This document shows, in pieces, positions 1 to 7,867 of a stretch of DNA of 64,000 bases. The notes beneath the pieces are model-generated. The model was given only the letters and a program-made list of their open reading frames with translations, did no database searches and had not been told where the DNA came from. Each line of letters begins with the position of its first letter. The stretch's first letter is position 1. This DNA comes from Ensifer sp. PDNC004. GTDB taxonomy: Bacteria; Pseudomonadota; Alphaproteobacteria; Rhizobiales; Rhizobiaceae. Position numbers and translations under genes: made by a program. The DNA is taken from the NCBI RefSeq assembly GCF_016919405.1, contig NZ_CP070353.1, positions 1,364,001 to 1,428,000 of the forward strand. Direction: 5' to 3'.

Positions 1-165
1 TTCAACGCCGGTCTCCGGGCGATCTTCCTGTCGATCGGCTATCTCGGCTGGTTCATCAGTCCCTATGTGTTCGTGGCGCTCACCGTCTTCGTCATCTTCG
101 TCTTGACCCGCAGACAGTTCTTCTCGGAAGCGCGGTCGGCGCTCCTCCAGGACGCGACACCCTGA
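1..165 (+). CDS. DUF599-like membrane protein, C-terminal part
   Basis: Open from the window edge to a TGA stop, 54 codons visible. The piece has two hydrophobic stretches (about residues 7-18 and 20-38), then a short polar tail rich in Arg, Ser and Ala. This matches the end of DUF599 integral membrane proteins of rhizobia as I recall them. The family has no assigned biochemical role. The start and most of the protein lie outside the window, so the family call rests on a short tail. Confidence 0.55.
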   Translation, partial: FNAGLRAIFLSIGYLGWFISPYVFVALTVFVIFVLTRRQFFSEARSALLQDATP

Positions 166-292
166 CGATCCGCGCGCCCGGCGCGCCGAACGCCGACTTG
201 CAGCCACAACGTTCCATCAGCAATCAAGGACGCGTGCCTGGCGCAAGCCAGGCCTGCCACTCTTCCTCACGCCAACAGGATGGCGAATACCC

Positions 293-1300
293 ATGTCCGA
301 TATCCATGTGACCGCACCGGCAGCAGAGACCCCCGCGAAACCGACAGGCAGGCGGCTCGCCTTCATCGATGTCGCGCGCGGTGTGGCGCTGCTTGCCATG
401 GCGACCTATCACTTCGTCTGGGACCTCGAGTTCTTCGGCTATGTCGCTGCAGGCACCGCCGGCACCGGCGGCTGGAAGATCTTTGCGCGGCTGATTGCCA
501 GCAGCTTCCTGTTTCTTGCCGGCTACAGCCTCGTGCTCGGGCAACGGCCGACGATCCGTATCGACGCGTTCCTGCGCCGTTTCGCCAAGATCGCTGGCGC
601 CGCAGCGCTGATCACGATTGCCACCTATTTCGCCTTTCCGGACACGTTCATCTTCTTCGGCATCCTGCATGCGATCGCCGCGGCGAGCCTGGTCGGCCTG
701 ATCTTCCTCAGGCTTCCTGCCGTCGTTTCCTTCGTTGCAGCCGCCGCGGCCATCGCAGCCCCGCTCTATCTGCGATCACCGATTTTCGATGCCCCCTGGC
801 TCTGGTGGGTCGGCCTGTCGGAAACGCTACCGCGCTCCAACGACTACGTGCCGCTGTTGCCGTGGCTCGGGCCGTTCCTGCTCGGCCTAGGTACCGCCAA
901 GCTCTTCCACGCGCGGCTGGTGTCCGCGCTCGCAAGCCGGCCTTCCACAGATGGCAAGGGGCGGCTGTGGATGACGGCCCTCGTCTTCGGCAGCCGTCAC
1001 AGTCTGGCCATATACCTCATTCACCAGCCCGTGCTCATCGGACTGGTCTATCTCTTCTCGCTGATCTCTCCGCCGACACTGCCGGATCCCAAGGAAGCCT
1101 ATCGCAGCAATTGCGTTGCGGCCTGCAACCAGGGCAATCCGGCTGTGCCGTGCGACAGCTTCTGCGGCTGCACGCTCGACCGTCTGGTGGAACAGAACCT
1201 GTTCGATAGTCTGAACAGGGGAGAGATCAACGTCAGCACCGATGAACGCATTGCGCGAATCGCACAGCAATGCACAATGAACGTGCAATCAGGGGACTAG
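293..1300 (+). CDS. DUF1624 (HGSNAT-like acyltransferase family) membrane protein
   Basis: A 335-residue polytopic inner-membrane protein. After a Pro/Thr-rich start it has the family opening R-L-A-F-I-D-V-A-R-G (about residues 21-30) and about seven to eight hydrophobic helices to residue 260. The fold is related to heparan-alpha-glucosaminide N-acetyltransferase, which moves acyl groups across membranes; the bacterial substrate is unknown. The motif S-R-H-S-L-A-I-Y-L-I-H-Q-P near residue 240 is typical of membrane acyltransferases. Unusually, a soluble tail of about 65 residues follows the last helix. It contains a cluster of five Cys within about 20 residues and a sixth nearer the end. The stop is 3 bases before the next gene, so the two are probably cotranscribed. 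Confidence 0.8.
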   Translation: MSDIHVTAPAAETPAKPTGRRLAFIDVARGVALLAMATYHFVWDLEFFGYVAAGTAGTGGWKIFARLIASSFLFLAGYSLVLGQRPTIRIDAFLRRFAKIAGAAALITIATYFAFPDTFIFFGILHAIAAASLVGLIFLRLPAVVSFVAAAAAIAAPLYLRSPIFDAPWLWWVGLSETLPRSNDYVPLLPWLGPFLLGLGTAKLFHARLVSALASRPSTDGKGRLWMTALVFGSRHSLAIYLIHQPVLIGLVYLFSLISPPTLPDPKEAYRSNCVAACNQGNPAVPCDSFCGCTLDRLVEQNLFDSLNRGEINVSTDERIARIAQQCTMNVQSGD

Positions 1301-1303
1301 GAC

Positions 1304-1777
1304 ATGAATGCCTATCGTGCCAAGCCGCTGAACTTCCCATGGCCGGCCCTCCTCTACGGGGTCGCCACTCTTGCGGCGCTCATCCTGGCGCGACATTTTC
1401 CCATTCCCGTCGCCCATGGCCACGGTTGGTTTCCCTGGATCAGCGGCGGCATCCTGATGGTCGTCGCCGTCTGGCTCGATCTCTGGGCGGTCAAGACGCT
1501 GCTCGACCGCCACACCGCCGTCCTTCCCTCTCGGTCGGCAACCTGCCTCGTCACCTACGGGCCGTTCCGCTTCACACGCAACCCGATCTATCTCGGCTAC
1601 ACTTTGATGATGATCGGCTTTGGTCTGGCGACGCTCAATCCCTGGTTCTTCATCACGGCGATCACAGCGGTCATGCTGACGACGCTCCTTGCCATCCGCA
1701 ACGAGGAGCGACACCTGCTGTCTCGCTTCGGTTTCGAGTTCGAGCGCTACTGCCGGCACACCAGCCGCTGGATCTGA
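1304..1777 (+). CDS. ICMT/PEMT-family methyltransferase-like membrane protein
   Basis: A 157-residue protein with four or five hydrophobic segments. It ends in the signature of the isoprenylcysteine carboxyl methyltransferase / phospholipid methyltransferase superfamily: G-P-F-R-F-T-R-N-P-I-Y-L-G (about residues 86-98), then E-E-R-H-L-L-S-R-F-G near residue 135 and Y-C-R-H-T near the end. These residues form the SAM-binding site in characterised members. The native substrate cannot be told from sequence, since bacteria usually lack prenylated proteins. It lies 3 bases after the DUF1624 gene and is likely cotranslated with it. Confidence 0.8.
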   Translation: MNAYRAKPLNFPWPALLYGVATLAALILARHFPIPVAHGHGWFPWISGGILMVVAVWLDLWAVKTLLDRHTAVLPSRSATCLVTYGPFRFTRNPIYLGYTLMMIGFGLATLNPWFFITAITAVMLTTLLAIRNEERHLLSRFGFEFERYCRHTSRWI

Positions 1778-1857
1778 GCGCAGGCGCGGCTGCGCGCAGC
1801 AAAAAGGGCAGCGCGAACGCTACCCTTCAAAATATCCAGAGATAAACCAGCGAACCT

Positions 1858-2244
1858 TTAGGTGCCGACGCCGATTTCGGCCAGACGCGTCAGGCATGCC
1901 TCCTCGACATTGTCGAGTTCCGTCAGCGTATCGTCGATGTCCTTGCGCTTCTGGCGCAGCTCTTCGCGCTTTTCCTCGACGCGCGACATCAACAGCTGAA
2001 GCTGGCCGAGCTCGCCGGGCGGGTCCTTGTAGACCTGAATGATTTCACGGATCTCGGCGATGGTGAAGCCGATGCGCCGTCCGCGCAGGATCTCCTGAAT
2101 GAGCCGCCGGTCAGCCGGCCGGAACAGGCGCGTGCGGCCACGGCGCTCCGGATGGATGAGGCCCTCGTCCTCATAGAAGCGCAGCGTTCGGGTGGAAATG
2201 CCGAATTCCCGCGTCAATTCGGTGATGCTATAGTATTTATTCAC
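1858..2244 (-). CDS. MerR-family transcriptional regulator
   Basis: 128 residues from a GTG start, chosen because the protein then begins N-K-Y-Y-S-I-T-E-L, the normal first strand of the MerR winged helix. An ATG 27 bases upstream would add an unlikely Cys/Trp-containing extension. HTH: I-T-E-L-T-R-E-F-G-I-S-T-R-T-L-R-F-Y-E-D, residues 6-25. A long dimerisation coiled coil follows (about 78-118). There is no metal-binding Cys pair, so it is not a classic metal sensor. It resembles the MerR/LiuR-type regulators of acyl-CoA metabolism, but no target genes lie nearby. It faces away from mgtE only in the sense of gene order; both are on the minus strand. Confidence 0.85.
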   Translation of the reverse strand: MNKYYSITELTREFGISTRTLRFYEDEGLIHPERRGRTRLFRPADRRLIQEILRGRRIGFTIAEIREIIQVYKDPPGELGQLQLLMSRVEEKREELRQKRKDIDDTLTELDNVEEACLTRLAEIGVGT

Positions 2245-2315
2245 GCTGCCATTCCATGTGTTCCTGCACATGCACTATCGTTGACCTTGACGTAAAAGTC
2301 AAACAACACGCCGCG

Positions 2316-3737
2316 TTACGTAACGTGGAACCACCAGGTGGCGATGCCGAGAAAGCTGAAGAAGCCGGTGATATCGGTAATGGCCGTCACGAAGACGGCG
2401 GAGGAGACCGCCGGGTCGGCGCCGAAGCGATCGAGGCAGAGCGGCACGAGGATGCCGCCAAGGGCGGCAGCCATCATGTTGATCAGCATAGCAGTCGCAA
2501 TGATGCCGCCGATGTTCGGGTCCTGAAACCAGAGACCGGCGAGAAGGCCGATCAGCGTGCCGAAGATCATGCCGTTGAGCAGACCGACCCCGGCTTCACG
2601 CCGGATGATGCGCGGCGCGTTGTGAATGTCGAGGCCCCGGGTTGCGAGCGCGCGCACAGTGACAGTCATCGTCTGCGAACCAGCATTGCCGCCCATGCCC
2701 GCAACGATCGGCATCAGGATGGCGAGCGCCACGATCTGCTGGATCGTCGCGTCGAAGAGGCCGATGACCGAAGCGGAGATGCAGGCGGTCATCGAATTGA
2801 TGAACAGCCACGGCACGCGTGAGCGCGATGCCTCCCCGACGGAGTCCGAAAGCTCTTCGTCGCCGACGCCGCTCAGGCGCAGCAAGTCTTCTTCGGCTTC
2901 TTCCTGAATGACGTCGACGACGTCGTCGATGGTGAGCACGCCGACGAGCCGGCCATTGTCGTCGACCACGGCCGCGGAAAGTAGGTCGTATTGCTCGAAC
3001 AGCTGCGCCGCCTCTTCCTGATCCATCTCGGCCGGAATGGCATGGCTCGTGTCGTGCATGATCGCGTCGACCTTGACCGAACGCTTGGTTCTGAGGATGC
3101 GGTCGAGGTCCATCGCACCGAGCAGCTTGAAGGTCGGGTCGATCACGAAGATCTGGGTGAAACTCTCCGGCAGGTCCTCGTCTTCGCGCATGTAGTCGAT
3201 CGTCTGGCCAACGGTCCAGAACGGCGGCACCGCCACGAACTCGGTCTGCATGCGCCGGCCGGCCGTGCTTTCGGGATAATCCAGCGAGCGACGGAGGCGA
3301 ACCCGTTCGGTAAACGGCAGCTTCGCCAGGATCTCGTCCTGGTCTTCCTGGTCAAGGTCTTCCAGAATGTAGACCGCGTCGTCCGAATCCATCTCGCCGA
3401 TGGCCTCGGCGATCTGTTCGTTCGGCATGTGCTCGACGATGTCGAGACGGATGGCCTCGTCGACCTCGGTCAGCGCCGAAAGGTCGAACTCCTTGCCGAG
3501 CAGCGAAACCAGTGCCAGGCGCTGATCGGGCTGGATGGCCTCGAGCAAGTCGCCCATTTCCGACGAGTGCAGGCCGGCGACATGCTGGCGCAGGTAGATC
3601 GTATCGCGATCGGCGATTGCCGCGCCGACATGCATGAGAAAATCGGAGCGGATAGAACCGTCGTCGGCATAAATGTCCGAGCCGTCAAAGGCCTTGACGT
3701 CTTCCGAGCCGCGGTCTTCGTCGCCAGTATTGCTCAT
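2316..3737 (-). CDS. mgtE: Magnesium transporter MgtE
   Basis: 473 residues, the family's usual length. Order of parts: an acidic MgtE N-domain (about 45-165), two CBS domains (about 165-290), then five transmembrane helices forming the Mg2+ channel (about 310-473). The signature G-G-N-A-G-S-Q is in the pore region. MgtE is a Mg2+-gated channel: the N and CBS domains bind Mg2+ and close the pore when the cell is replete. The leader shows no recognisable Mg2+ riboswitch. It stands alone, and the following minus-strand gene is a MerR regulator. Confidence 0.95.
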   Translation of the reverse strand: MSNTGDEDRGSEDVKAFDGSDIYADDGSIRSDFLMHVGAAIADRDTIYLRQHVAGLHSSEMGDLLEAIQPDQRLALVSLLGKEFDLSALTEVDEAIRLDIVEHMPNEQIAEAIGEMDSDDAVYILEDLDQEDQDEILAKLPFTERVRLRRSLDYPESTAGRRMQTEFVAVPPFWTVGQTIDYMREDEDLPESFTQIFVIDPTFKLLGAMDLDRILRTKRSVKVDAIMHDTSHAIPAEMDQEEAAQLFEQYDLLSAAVVDDNGRLVGVLTIDDVVDVIQEEAEEDLLRLSGVGDEELSDSVGEASRSRVPWLFINSMTACISASVIGLFDATIQQIVALAILMPIVAGMGGNAGSQTMTVTVRALATRGLDIHNAPRIIRREAGVGLLNGMIFGTLIGLLAGLWFQDPNIGGIIATAMLINMMAAALGGILVPLCLDRFGADPAVSSAVFVTAITDITGFFSFLGIATWWFHVT

Positions 3738-4059
3738 GCGCGCCCTCGAAACGATTTGCTGCTTCCCGGCCGCCCACCTCGCAAGCCGGAAAGAATGCGT
3801 CCACTGACGGTTGCCTGGACCTCACCCGCCGCCACGGACAGGAATTTGAGCCTTACAGCCTGCTAGCGCAAAGCCCTGCCGAGGTCCACAGCACAGATAC
3901 CACCCGGCGAGCCGCAACAACAGATTTATTCAAGCTGTTGCAAATACATGAAAAACCGGCTGCATCTCGGCACAGTCGACATCGCTCGCGCGATCGGCTA
4001 GCACTTCAGTCGAGATATCGGCAGCGCAATACGCATTTGGCGTCGCCAAGGAAGATCTG
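3738..4059. other. Intergenic region between mgtE and the Def-like gene
   Basis: About 320 bases that must carry the divergent promoters of mgtE and the deformylase-like gene. Reading frames here are short or are shadows of the neighbouring genes. I see no RNA gene, strong terminator or Mg2+-sensing leader structure. Confidence 0.5.
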
Positions 4060-4569
4060 ATGGCCATTCGCCCCATTGTCCGCTTTCCCAATCCGCTGCT
4101 GAGGCGGAAGGCGGAGACGATCACCCGGTTCGACCCGGCACTCGAGGCGCTGGCCGCGGACCTTCTCGACACGATGCGGGCCGCCCCCGGCGTCGGCATC
4201 ACGGCACCGCATATCGGCATCCTGGAGCGCGTGACGGTGATCGAGCTCGATCGCGACAGCGGCGCCAGGATCTTCGTCAATCCGGAAATCATCTGGCACA
4301 GCGACGAGAAGGCGACCCACACGGAAGGCAGCGTCTCGATGCCGGGCATCCTGGAGGAAGTCGAGCGCCCGAACGCCGTTCGCGTCCGCTACCACACGCT
4401 TCGCGGCGAGACGATCGAGGAGGAAGCCGACGGTTTCATGGCCATCTGCCTGCAGCACGAAATCGACCAGCTCGACGGCATCTTCTGGACACAACGGCTG
4501 TCGCGCCTCAAGCGCGATCGCGCCATCAAGAAGTTCGAAAAGCTGACCAGGGAGCAGGCGCGCGGTTAG
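4060..4569 (+). CDS. Peptide deformylase-like protein, catalytically degenerate
   Basis: 169 residues covering the whole peptide deformylase fold, but all three catalytic motifs are altered. Motif 1 (normally G-x-G-L-A-A-x-Q) reads G-V-G-I-T-A-P-H at 44-51. Motif 2 (E-G-C-L-S) reads E-G-S-V-S at 89-93, so the Cys metal ligand is Ser91. Motif 3 (H-E-x-D-H) reads H-E-I-D-Q at 133-137, so the second His ligand is Gln137. Only His133 and the catalytic-base Glu134 remain. Deformylases remove the formyl group from nascent N-termini using a metal held by Cys, His and His. This copy is therefore probably inactive or altered in function, and a genuine def should exist elsewhere. Rhizobial Def-like proteins with such changes are known. 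Confidence 0.85.
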   Translation: MAIRPIVRFPNPLLRRKAETITRFDPALEALAADLLDTMRAAPGVGITAPHIGILERVTVIELDRDSGARIFVNPEIIWHSDEKATHTEGSVSMPGILEEVERPNAVRVRYHTLRGETIEEEADGFMAICLQHEIDQLDGIFWTQRLSRLKRDRAIKKFEKLTREQARG

Positions 4570-4622
4570 CGCACCGGTTCCCCTGCCCGCAACATCAAAT
4601 CATAGTCACCAAGGACCGAACC

Positions 4623-4892
4623 ATGAAACCGACCTATCTCGCCGTCATCGGCCTCCTCGCGCTTGCCGGCTGCAACAGCGCCCAGCAAAATCTCGAGCCC
4701 CTGCCCCAGAGCCTGACCTATGGCGAAAACGCTGCCAGCAGAAAGACACAAGCCTCACCAGGGGCCATGGTCCAGAACCGCTTCATGTATGAGGGCCAGA
4801 TGGTCTACGAGACCTATGAAGTCCAGCCCGACCGCACCTACAAGCTCGTCCGCCGCCGCATGGACCAGAGCGGACCTGCCGGCAACAACTGA
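4623..4892 (+). CDS. Small lipoprotein, unknown function
   Basis: 89 residues. It opens with a type II signal peptide: M-K-P-T, a hydrophobic core, and the lipobox L-A-G-C with the lipidated Cys near residue 17, followed by Asn-Ser. The mature part is about 72 residues, polar, with several Tyr and Arg (for example D-R-T-Y-K-L-V-R-R-R). No catalytic motif is visible. It lies 53 bases after the Def-like gene on the same strand and may share its transcript. I do not recognise a named family. Confidence 0.75.
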   Translation: MKPTYLAVIGLLALAGCNSAQQNLEPLPQSLTYGENAASRKTQASPGAMVQNRFMYEGQMVYETYEVQPDRTYKLVRRRMDQSGPAGNN

Positions 4893-4943
4893 TACGAATG
4901 AGCGGCGCACGGGCGCAGCGACCTCTGTCGCCCGTCGCCGCAA

Positions 4944-6140
4944 TCATTTTCGAGCCGCGTACACCGCCGTTTCGAATTCGAGATAGCTCCCGAACGAAGC
5001 TGGATCGGCAAAGGGCAGTATCTGTGTTGCCCACAGGCCGCCGAGACCGTTTTGGCGGTCTATCCAGTAGTAGAGGTTTGCAAGCCCCGCCCAGGCCAAT
5101 GCGCCGGCTGGTCTCCCCGTCGGCGCTGCCTCATCGTTGATCATGAAGCTTATCCCCCAGGACTTCGGCATGCCGGGGAAAAATTCGGCGTCGTGCGACA
5201 GGCTTTTGATCACCCCCGGGAGCCTCTTGATTTTCTTTTCTCCAAGGCCGTTCCTTTCCGCCATCTCGACGGTTTCGGCCTTTAGCACGCGACCGCCGGG
5301 AGACATCCCGGCGTTGAGCCACATGCGGATAAATTTGGCGTAGTCGACAGCCGTCGAATAGAGACCGTGCCCGCCCATCTGGACCTCCGGATCTTGCGGG
5401 AGCCTGAAATCAGGCCGCGGCGACAAGCGTCCGGCATCGTCCCTTTGATGTAGCGTGACCACGCGGGAGATCATGGGCGGCGTCAAGGTAAAGCCGGTGT
5501 CCTCCATGCCAAGCGGTTGGAGGATGCGTTCCGCCATCACGACGCCAAGCCGCTTGCCGGTGATGCCCTCAACGACCTGCCCGGCCCAGTCCAGGCTACT
5601 CCCATATTCCCAGTCATCGCCGGGATCGAAGAGCAAAGGCGTCCGGATGGATGCATGGGATGCGGTGATCACGCTCGGCTGCCCATGTTCGCGCGCCAAC
5701 CGGGCATAGGTCTCGTTGAAAAAGTCATAGCCAAAACCCGCCGTGTGCAGCAGCAGCATGCGCGTGGTGATGTCCCGCTTGGGCGGGCGGAGTTTCGGAT
5801 TCCCCGCGGGATCAAACCCCTCGATCACCTGCAGCGTGCCGATTTCGGGCGCGTATTGTCTGGCGGGAGCGTCGAGATCGAGGCTGCCCTCCTCAACCAA
5901 TTGCAGGCAGGCCGTCGCCGTGATCGCCTTCGTCATAGAGAAGATCGCAAAGACGCTGTCGGCCGTCATATCCGTCGCGCCAGCCAAAGAGCGCGCTCCG
6001 GCCGCGCCCTCGTAAAAATTGCCCTGTCGATCCGTCGCGATCGCGACAACGCCTGGCACGCCATCGGCGGAACGAACCGCGGCATTGAGGATTGCATCGG
6101 CACTAGTCTTGAGATCGCCGGACAAAGGAACCTCCCCCAT
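4944..6140 (-). CDS. Serine hydrolase, beta-lactamase class C / esterase family
   Basis: 398 residues from the ATG chosen here; an in-frame GTG 69 bases upstream would give 421. The beta-lactamase/DD-peptidase fold is shown by S-M-T-K (the catalytic Ser-x-x-Lys, about residue 68 of this start), a Y-G-S at the Y-x-N position about 105 residues on, and G-H-G near residue 255 in place of K-T-G. There is no signal peptide, so it is probably a cytoplasmic EstB-type esterase, not an antibiotic-destroying beta-lactamase. The substrate is unknown. It is convergent with the small lipoprotein gene. Confidence 0.8.
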   Translation of the reverse strand: MGEVPLSGDLKTSADAILNAAVRSADGVPGVVAIATDRQGNFYEGAAGARSLAGATDMTADSVFAIFSMTKAITATACLQLVEEGSLDLDAPARQYAPEIGTLQVIEGFDPAGNPKLRPPKRDITTRMLLLHTAGFGYDFFNETYARLAREHGQPSVITASHASIRTPLLFDPGDDWEYGSSLDWAGQVVEGITGKRLGVVMAERILQPLGMEDTGFTLTPPMISRVVTLHQRDDAGRLSPRPDFRLPQDPEVQMGGHGLYSTAVDYAKFIRMWLNAGMSPGGRVLKAETVEMAERNGLGEKKIKRLPGVIKSLSHDAEFFPGMPKSWGISFMINDEAAPTGRPAGALAWAGLANLYYWIDRQNGLGGLWATQILPFADPASFGSYLEFETAVYAARK

Positions 6141-6360
6141 AGCCAAGGCTTCGACACGTGTGGCGGGCGTGCCACCTTTCACGTCGAACCACCGTGAAAA
6201 TCCTAGCACCGAAGGACGACCTAAGCCATTTTCTGTCGGCCATGGAAGGAGCGAGCTGTCGGCTACTCAGCGCGAGACGAGCGAGATTCGGATTGCCGCA
6301 CGGCATCACGTTGCCGCCGAACAAGGCGCGCCAGAAACGGGAAAGCTAAACATGGATTTG

Positions 6361-6386
6361 AAACAAAAAACCCGGCCGAAGCCGGG
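6361..6386 (-). terminator. Terminator after first tRNA-Leu
   Basis: Perfect 6-bp GC stem (CCCGGC/GCCGGG) with a stable 4-base loop, followed in the minus direction by TTTTTTGTTT. It lies 5 bases beyond the CCA end of the tRNA. Confidence 0.85.
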
Positions 6387-6390
6387 TATT

Positions 6391-6475
6391 TGGTGCGGTC
6401 GAGAAGACTCGAACTTCCACGGGTTGCCCCACAGCGACCTCAACGCTGCGCGTCTACCAATTCCGCCACGACCGC
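6391..6475 (-). tRNA. tRNA-Leu(GAG), copy 1
   Basis: 85 nt with an encoded CCA. It folds with a 7-bp acceptor (GCGGTCG/CGACCGC), D arm, anticodon loop TTGAGGT giving anticodon GAG, a long class II variable arm as expected for Leu, and a T arm with TTCGAGT. It reads CUC and CUU codons. An identical copy lies about 470 bases upstream on the same strand. Confidence 0.95.
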
Positions 6476-6509
6476 ATCGTGGTAGGGCCGACTTGCGTCG
6501 GCGCGGCTG

Positions 6510-6538
6510 CATGTAGCAAAAGCCCCTTGAGTGCACAA
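6510..6538 (-). promoter_or_regulatory. Promoter of tRNA-Leu copy 1
   Basis: -35 TTGTGC and -10 TACATG separated by exactly 17 bases, about 35 bases before the tRNA. The same elements and spacing are kept before the second copy, where the spacer sequence has changed. This supports a functional promoter. Confidence 0.6.
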
Positions 6539-6829
6539 GGGATGGCTGTGGACAAATTGAACGATGGCGACGTACAGTCCGAAACATTCACCATGGGACG
6601 CAAAGAGACCGCGTTCGGCGGGTGTATTTTCGCCCCGCCAACGGCGTTCCGGATGCCTTTCGAGGCTTGCTCTCGCCACAACGGGATCGTCGGCAATTCC
6701 CTCGGTGTGCGCGCGCAAGATGAGCGACGGCCTACACACCCCTACTCGAATGCTTGATGTGGACTGGGAGGCAAACGGATGCACCGGTTGCGCCCAGGCA
6801 GAAATCCCAACTTGGCTAACACCAGGATT

Positions 6830-6857
6830 AAAAACAAAAAACCCGGCCGAAGCCGGG
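6830..6857 (-). terminator. Terminator after second tRNA-Leu
   Basis: Same CCCGGC/GCCGGG stem as after copy 1, followed in the minus direction by TTTTTTGTTTTTA. Confidence 0.85.
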
Positions 6858-6863
6858 TTTTTT

Positions 6864-6948
6864 TGGTGCGGTCGAGAAGACTCGAACTTCCACGGGTTGC
6901 CCCACAGCGACCTCAACGCTGCGCGTCTACCAATTCCGCCACGACCGC
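6864..6948 (-). tRNA. tRNA-Leu(GAG), copy 2
   Basis: Identical in all 85 positions to the copy at 6391-6475: anticodon GAG, long variable arm, encoded CCA. The duplication includes its promoter and terminator, so each copy is an independent transcription unit. Confidence 0.95.
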
Positions 6949-6982
6949 ATCGTGGTAGGGCCGACTTGCGTCGACGGGGCTG

Positions 6983-7011
6983 CATGTAGCAAAAGCCCCT
7001 TAGGGGCACAA
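6983..7011 (-). promoter_or_regulatory. Promoter of tRNA-Leu copy 2
   Basis: -35 TTGTGC, 17-base spacer, -10 TACATG, matching the first copy. The discriminator region between -10 and the tRNA is also nearly the same. Confidence 0.6.
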
Positions 7012-7141
7012 GAGCATCACGACAGAAATTTGACGGGAAACGAAACTATTTCAACAGCCCGCCCGAGGAGCCCCGGAAACGCTGGACTCTTGCCGCGCGC
7101 CATCCCATGTACAGGCTCTAAAAAACAGGAATGCCGAGCGA

Positions 7142-7861
7142 ATGCAGCGCGAAAATCTGAGCCAGGACATGTTTGCCCCTCCGGAATCACCCCCGGTTCG
7201 CTGGCGGATTGCCTCCGAACTGGTCGATTATCCGCAGGCCGTCGAGTTGATGGAGCAGGAAGCCGCGGCGATTGCCGCCGGCACCGCGGATGAACTGGTC
7301 TGGCTGGTCGAGCACCCGCCGCTCTATACGGCTGGCACCAGCGCCGACGCCGCCGATCTCGTCATGCCCGACCGTTTTCCGGTCTTTGCCACCGGCCGGG
7401 GCGGCGAATACACCTATCATGGCCCGGGCCAGCGCGTCGTTTATGTCATGCTCGACCTCAAGCGCCGGAAGCAGGACGTCCGCGCCTTCGTCGCAGCACT
7501 CGAAAGCGTCGTCATCTCCACACTCGATTCGATGAATGTCCGCGGCGAGCGGCGCGAAGACCGGGTCGGTGTCTGGGTGCGGCGCCCGGAAAAGCCCGCC
7601 CTGCCCGACGGCTCGATGTCGGAAGACAAGATTGCCGCGATCGGCATCCGCCTGCGCAAGTGGGTGAGCTTCCACGGCTTTGCGCTTAACGTCGATCCGG
7701 ATCTCGACCATTTCGGCGGTATCGTGCCCTGCGGCATCCGCGGTTATGGTGTCACCAGCCTCGTCGACCTTGGCCTGCCGGTGATGATGCCGGACGTCGA
7801 CATCCGTCTGCGCGAAGCCTTCGAGACCGTGTTCGGCCCGACGACGAACGACGCGACATAA
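7142..7861 (+). CDS. lipB: Octanoyltransferase LipB
   Basis: 239 residues. LipB moves octanoate from acyl carrier protein to the lipoyl domains of 2-oxoacid dehydrogenases and GcvH, the first step of lipoate synthesis; LipA then adds sulfur. Signature [12 protein letters not shown] at 86-97. The catalytic dyad is visible as Lys163 (K-I-A-A-I-G) and Cys197 (I-V-P-C-G). The N-terminus is about 15 residues longer than in E. coli, and the start is the first ATG of the frame. Cytoplasmic. It is convergent with the downstream transporter, with only 6 bases between the stops. Confidence 0.95.
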   Translation: MQRENLSQDMFAPPESPPVRWRIASELVDYPQAVELMEQEAAAIAAGTADELVWLVEHPPLYTAGTSADAADLVMPDRFPVFATGRGGEYTYHGPGQRVVYVMLDLKRRKQDVRAFVAALESVVISTLDSMNVRGERREDRVGVWVRRPEKPALPDGSMSEDKIAAIGIRLRKWVSFHGFALNVDPDLDHFGGIVPCGIRGYGVTSLVDLGLPVMMPDVDIRLREAFETVFGPTTNDAT

Positions 7862-7867
7862 GCCCGC

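Noticed and set aside
3738..3900. Magnesium riboswitch before mgtE
   Set aside because: No M-box-like multi-stem arrangement is apparent in the leader.
4944..6140. Antibiotic-degrading beta-lactamase
   Set aside because: There is no signal peptide, the Y-x-N is Y-G-S and the K-T-G is replaced by a G-H-G-type motif, which fits esterases better.
6306..7009. Frames crossing both tRNA-Leu genes with a repeated peptide
   Set aside because: The shared peptide is just the translated tRNA duplication.
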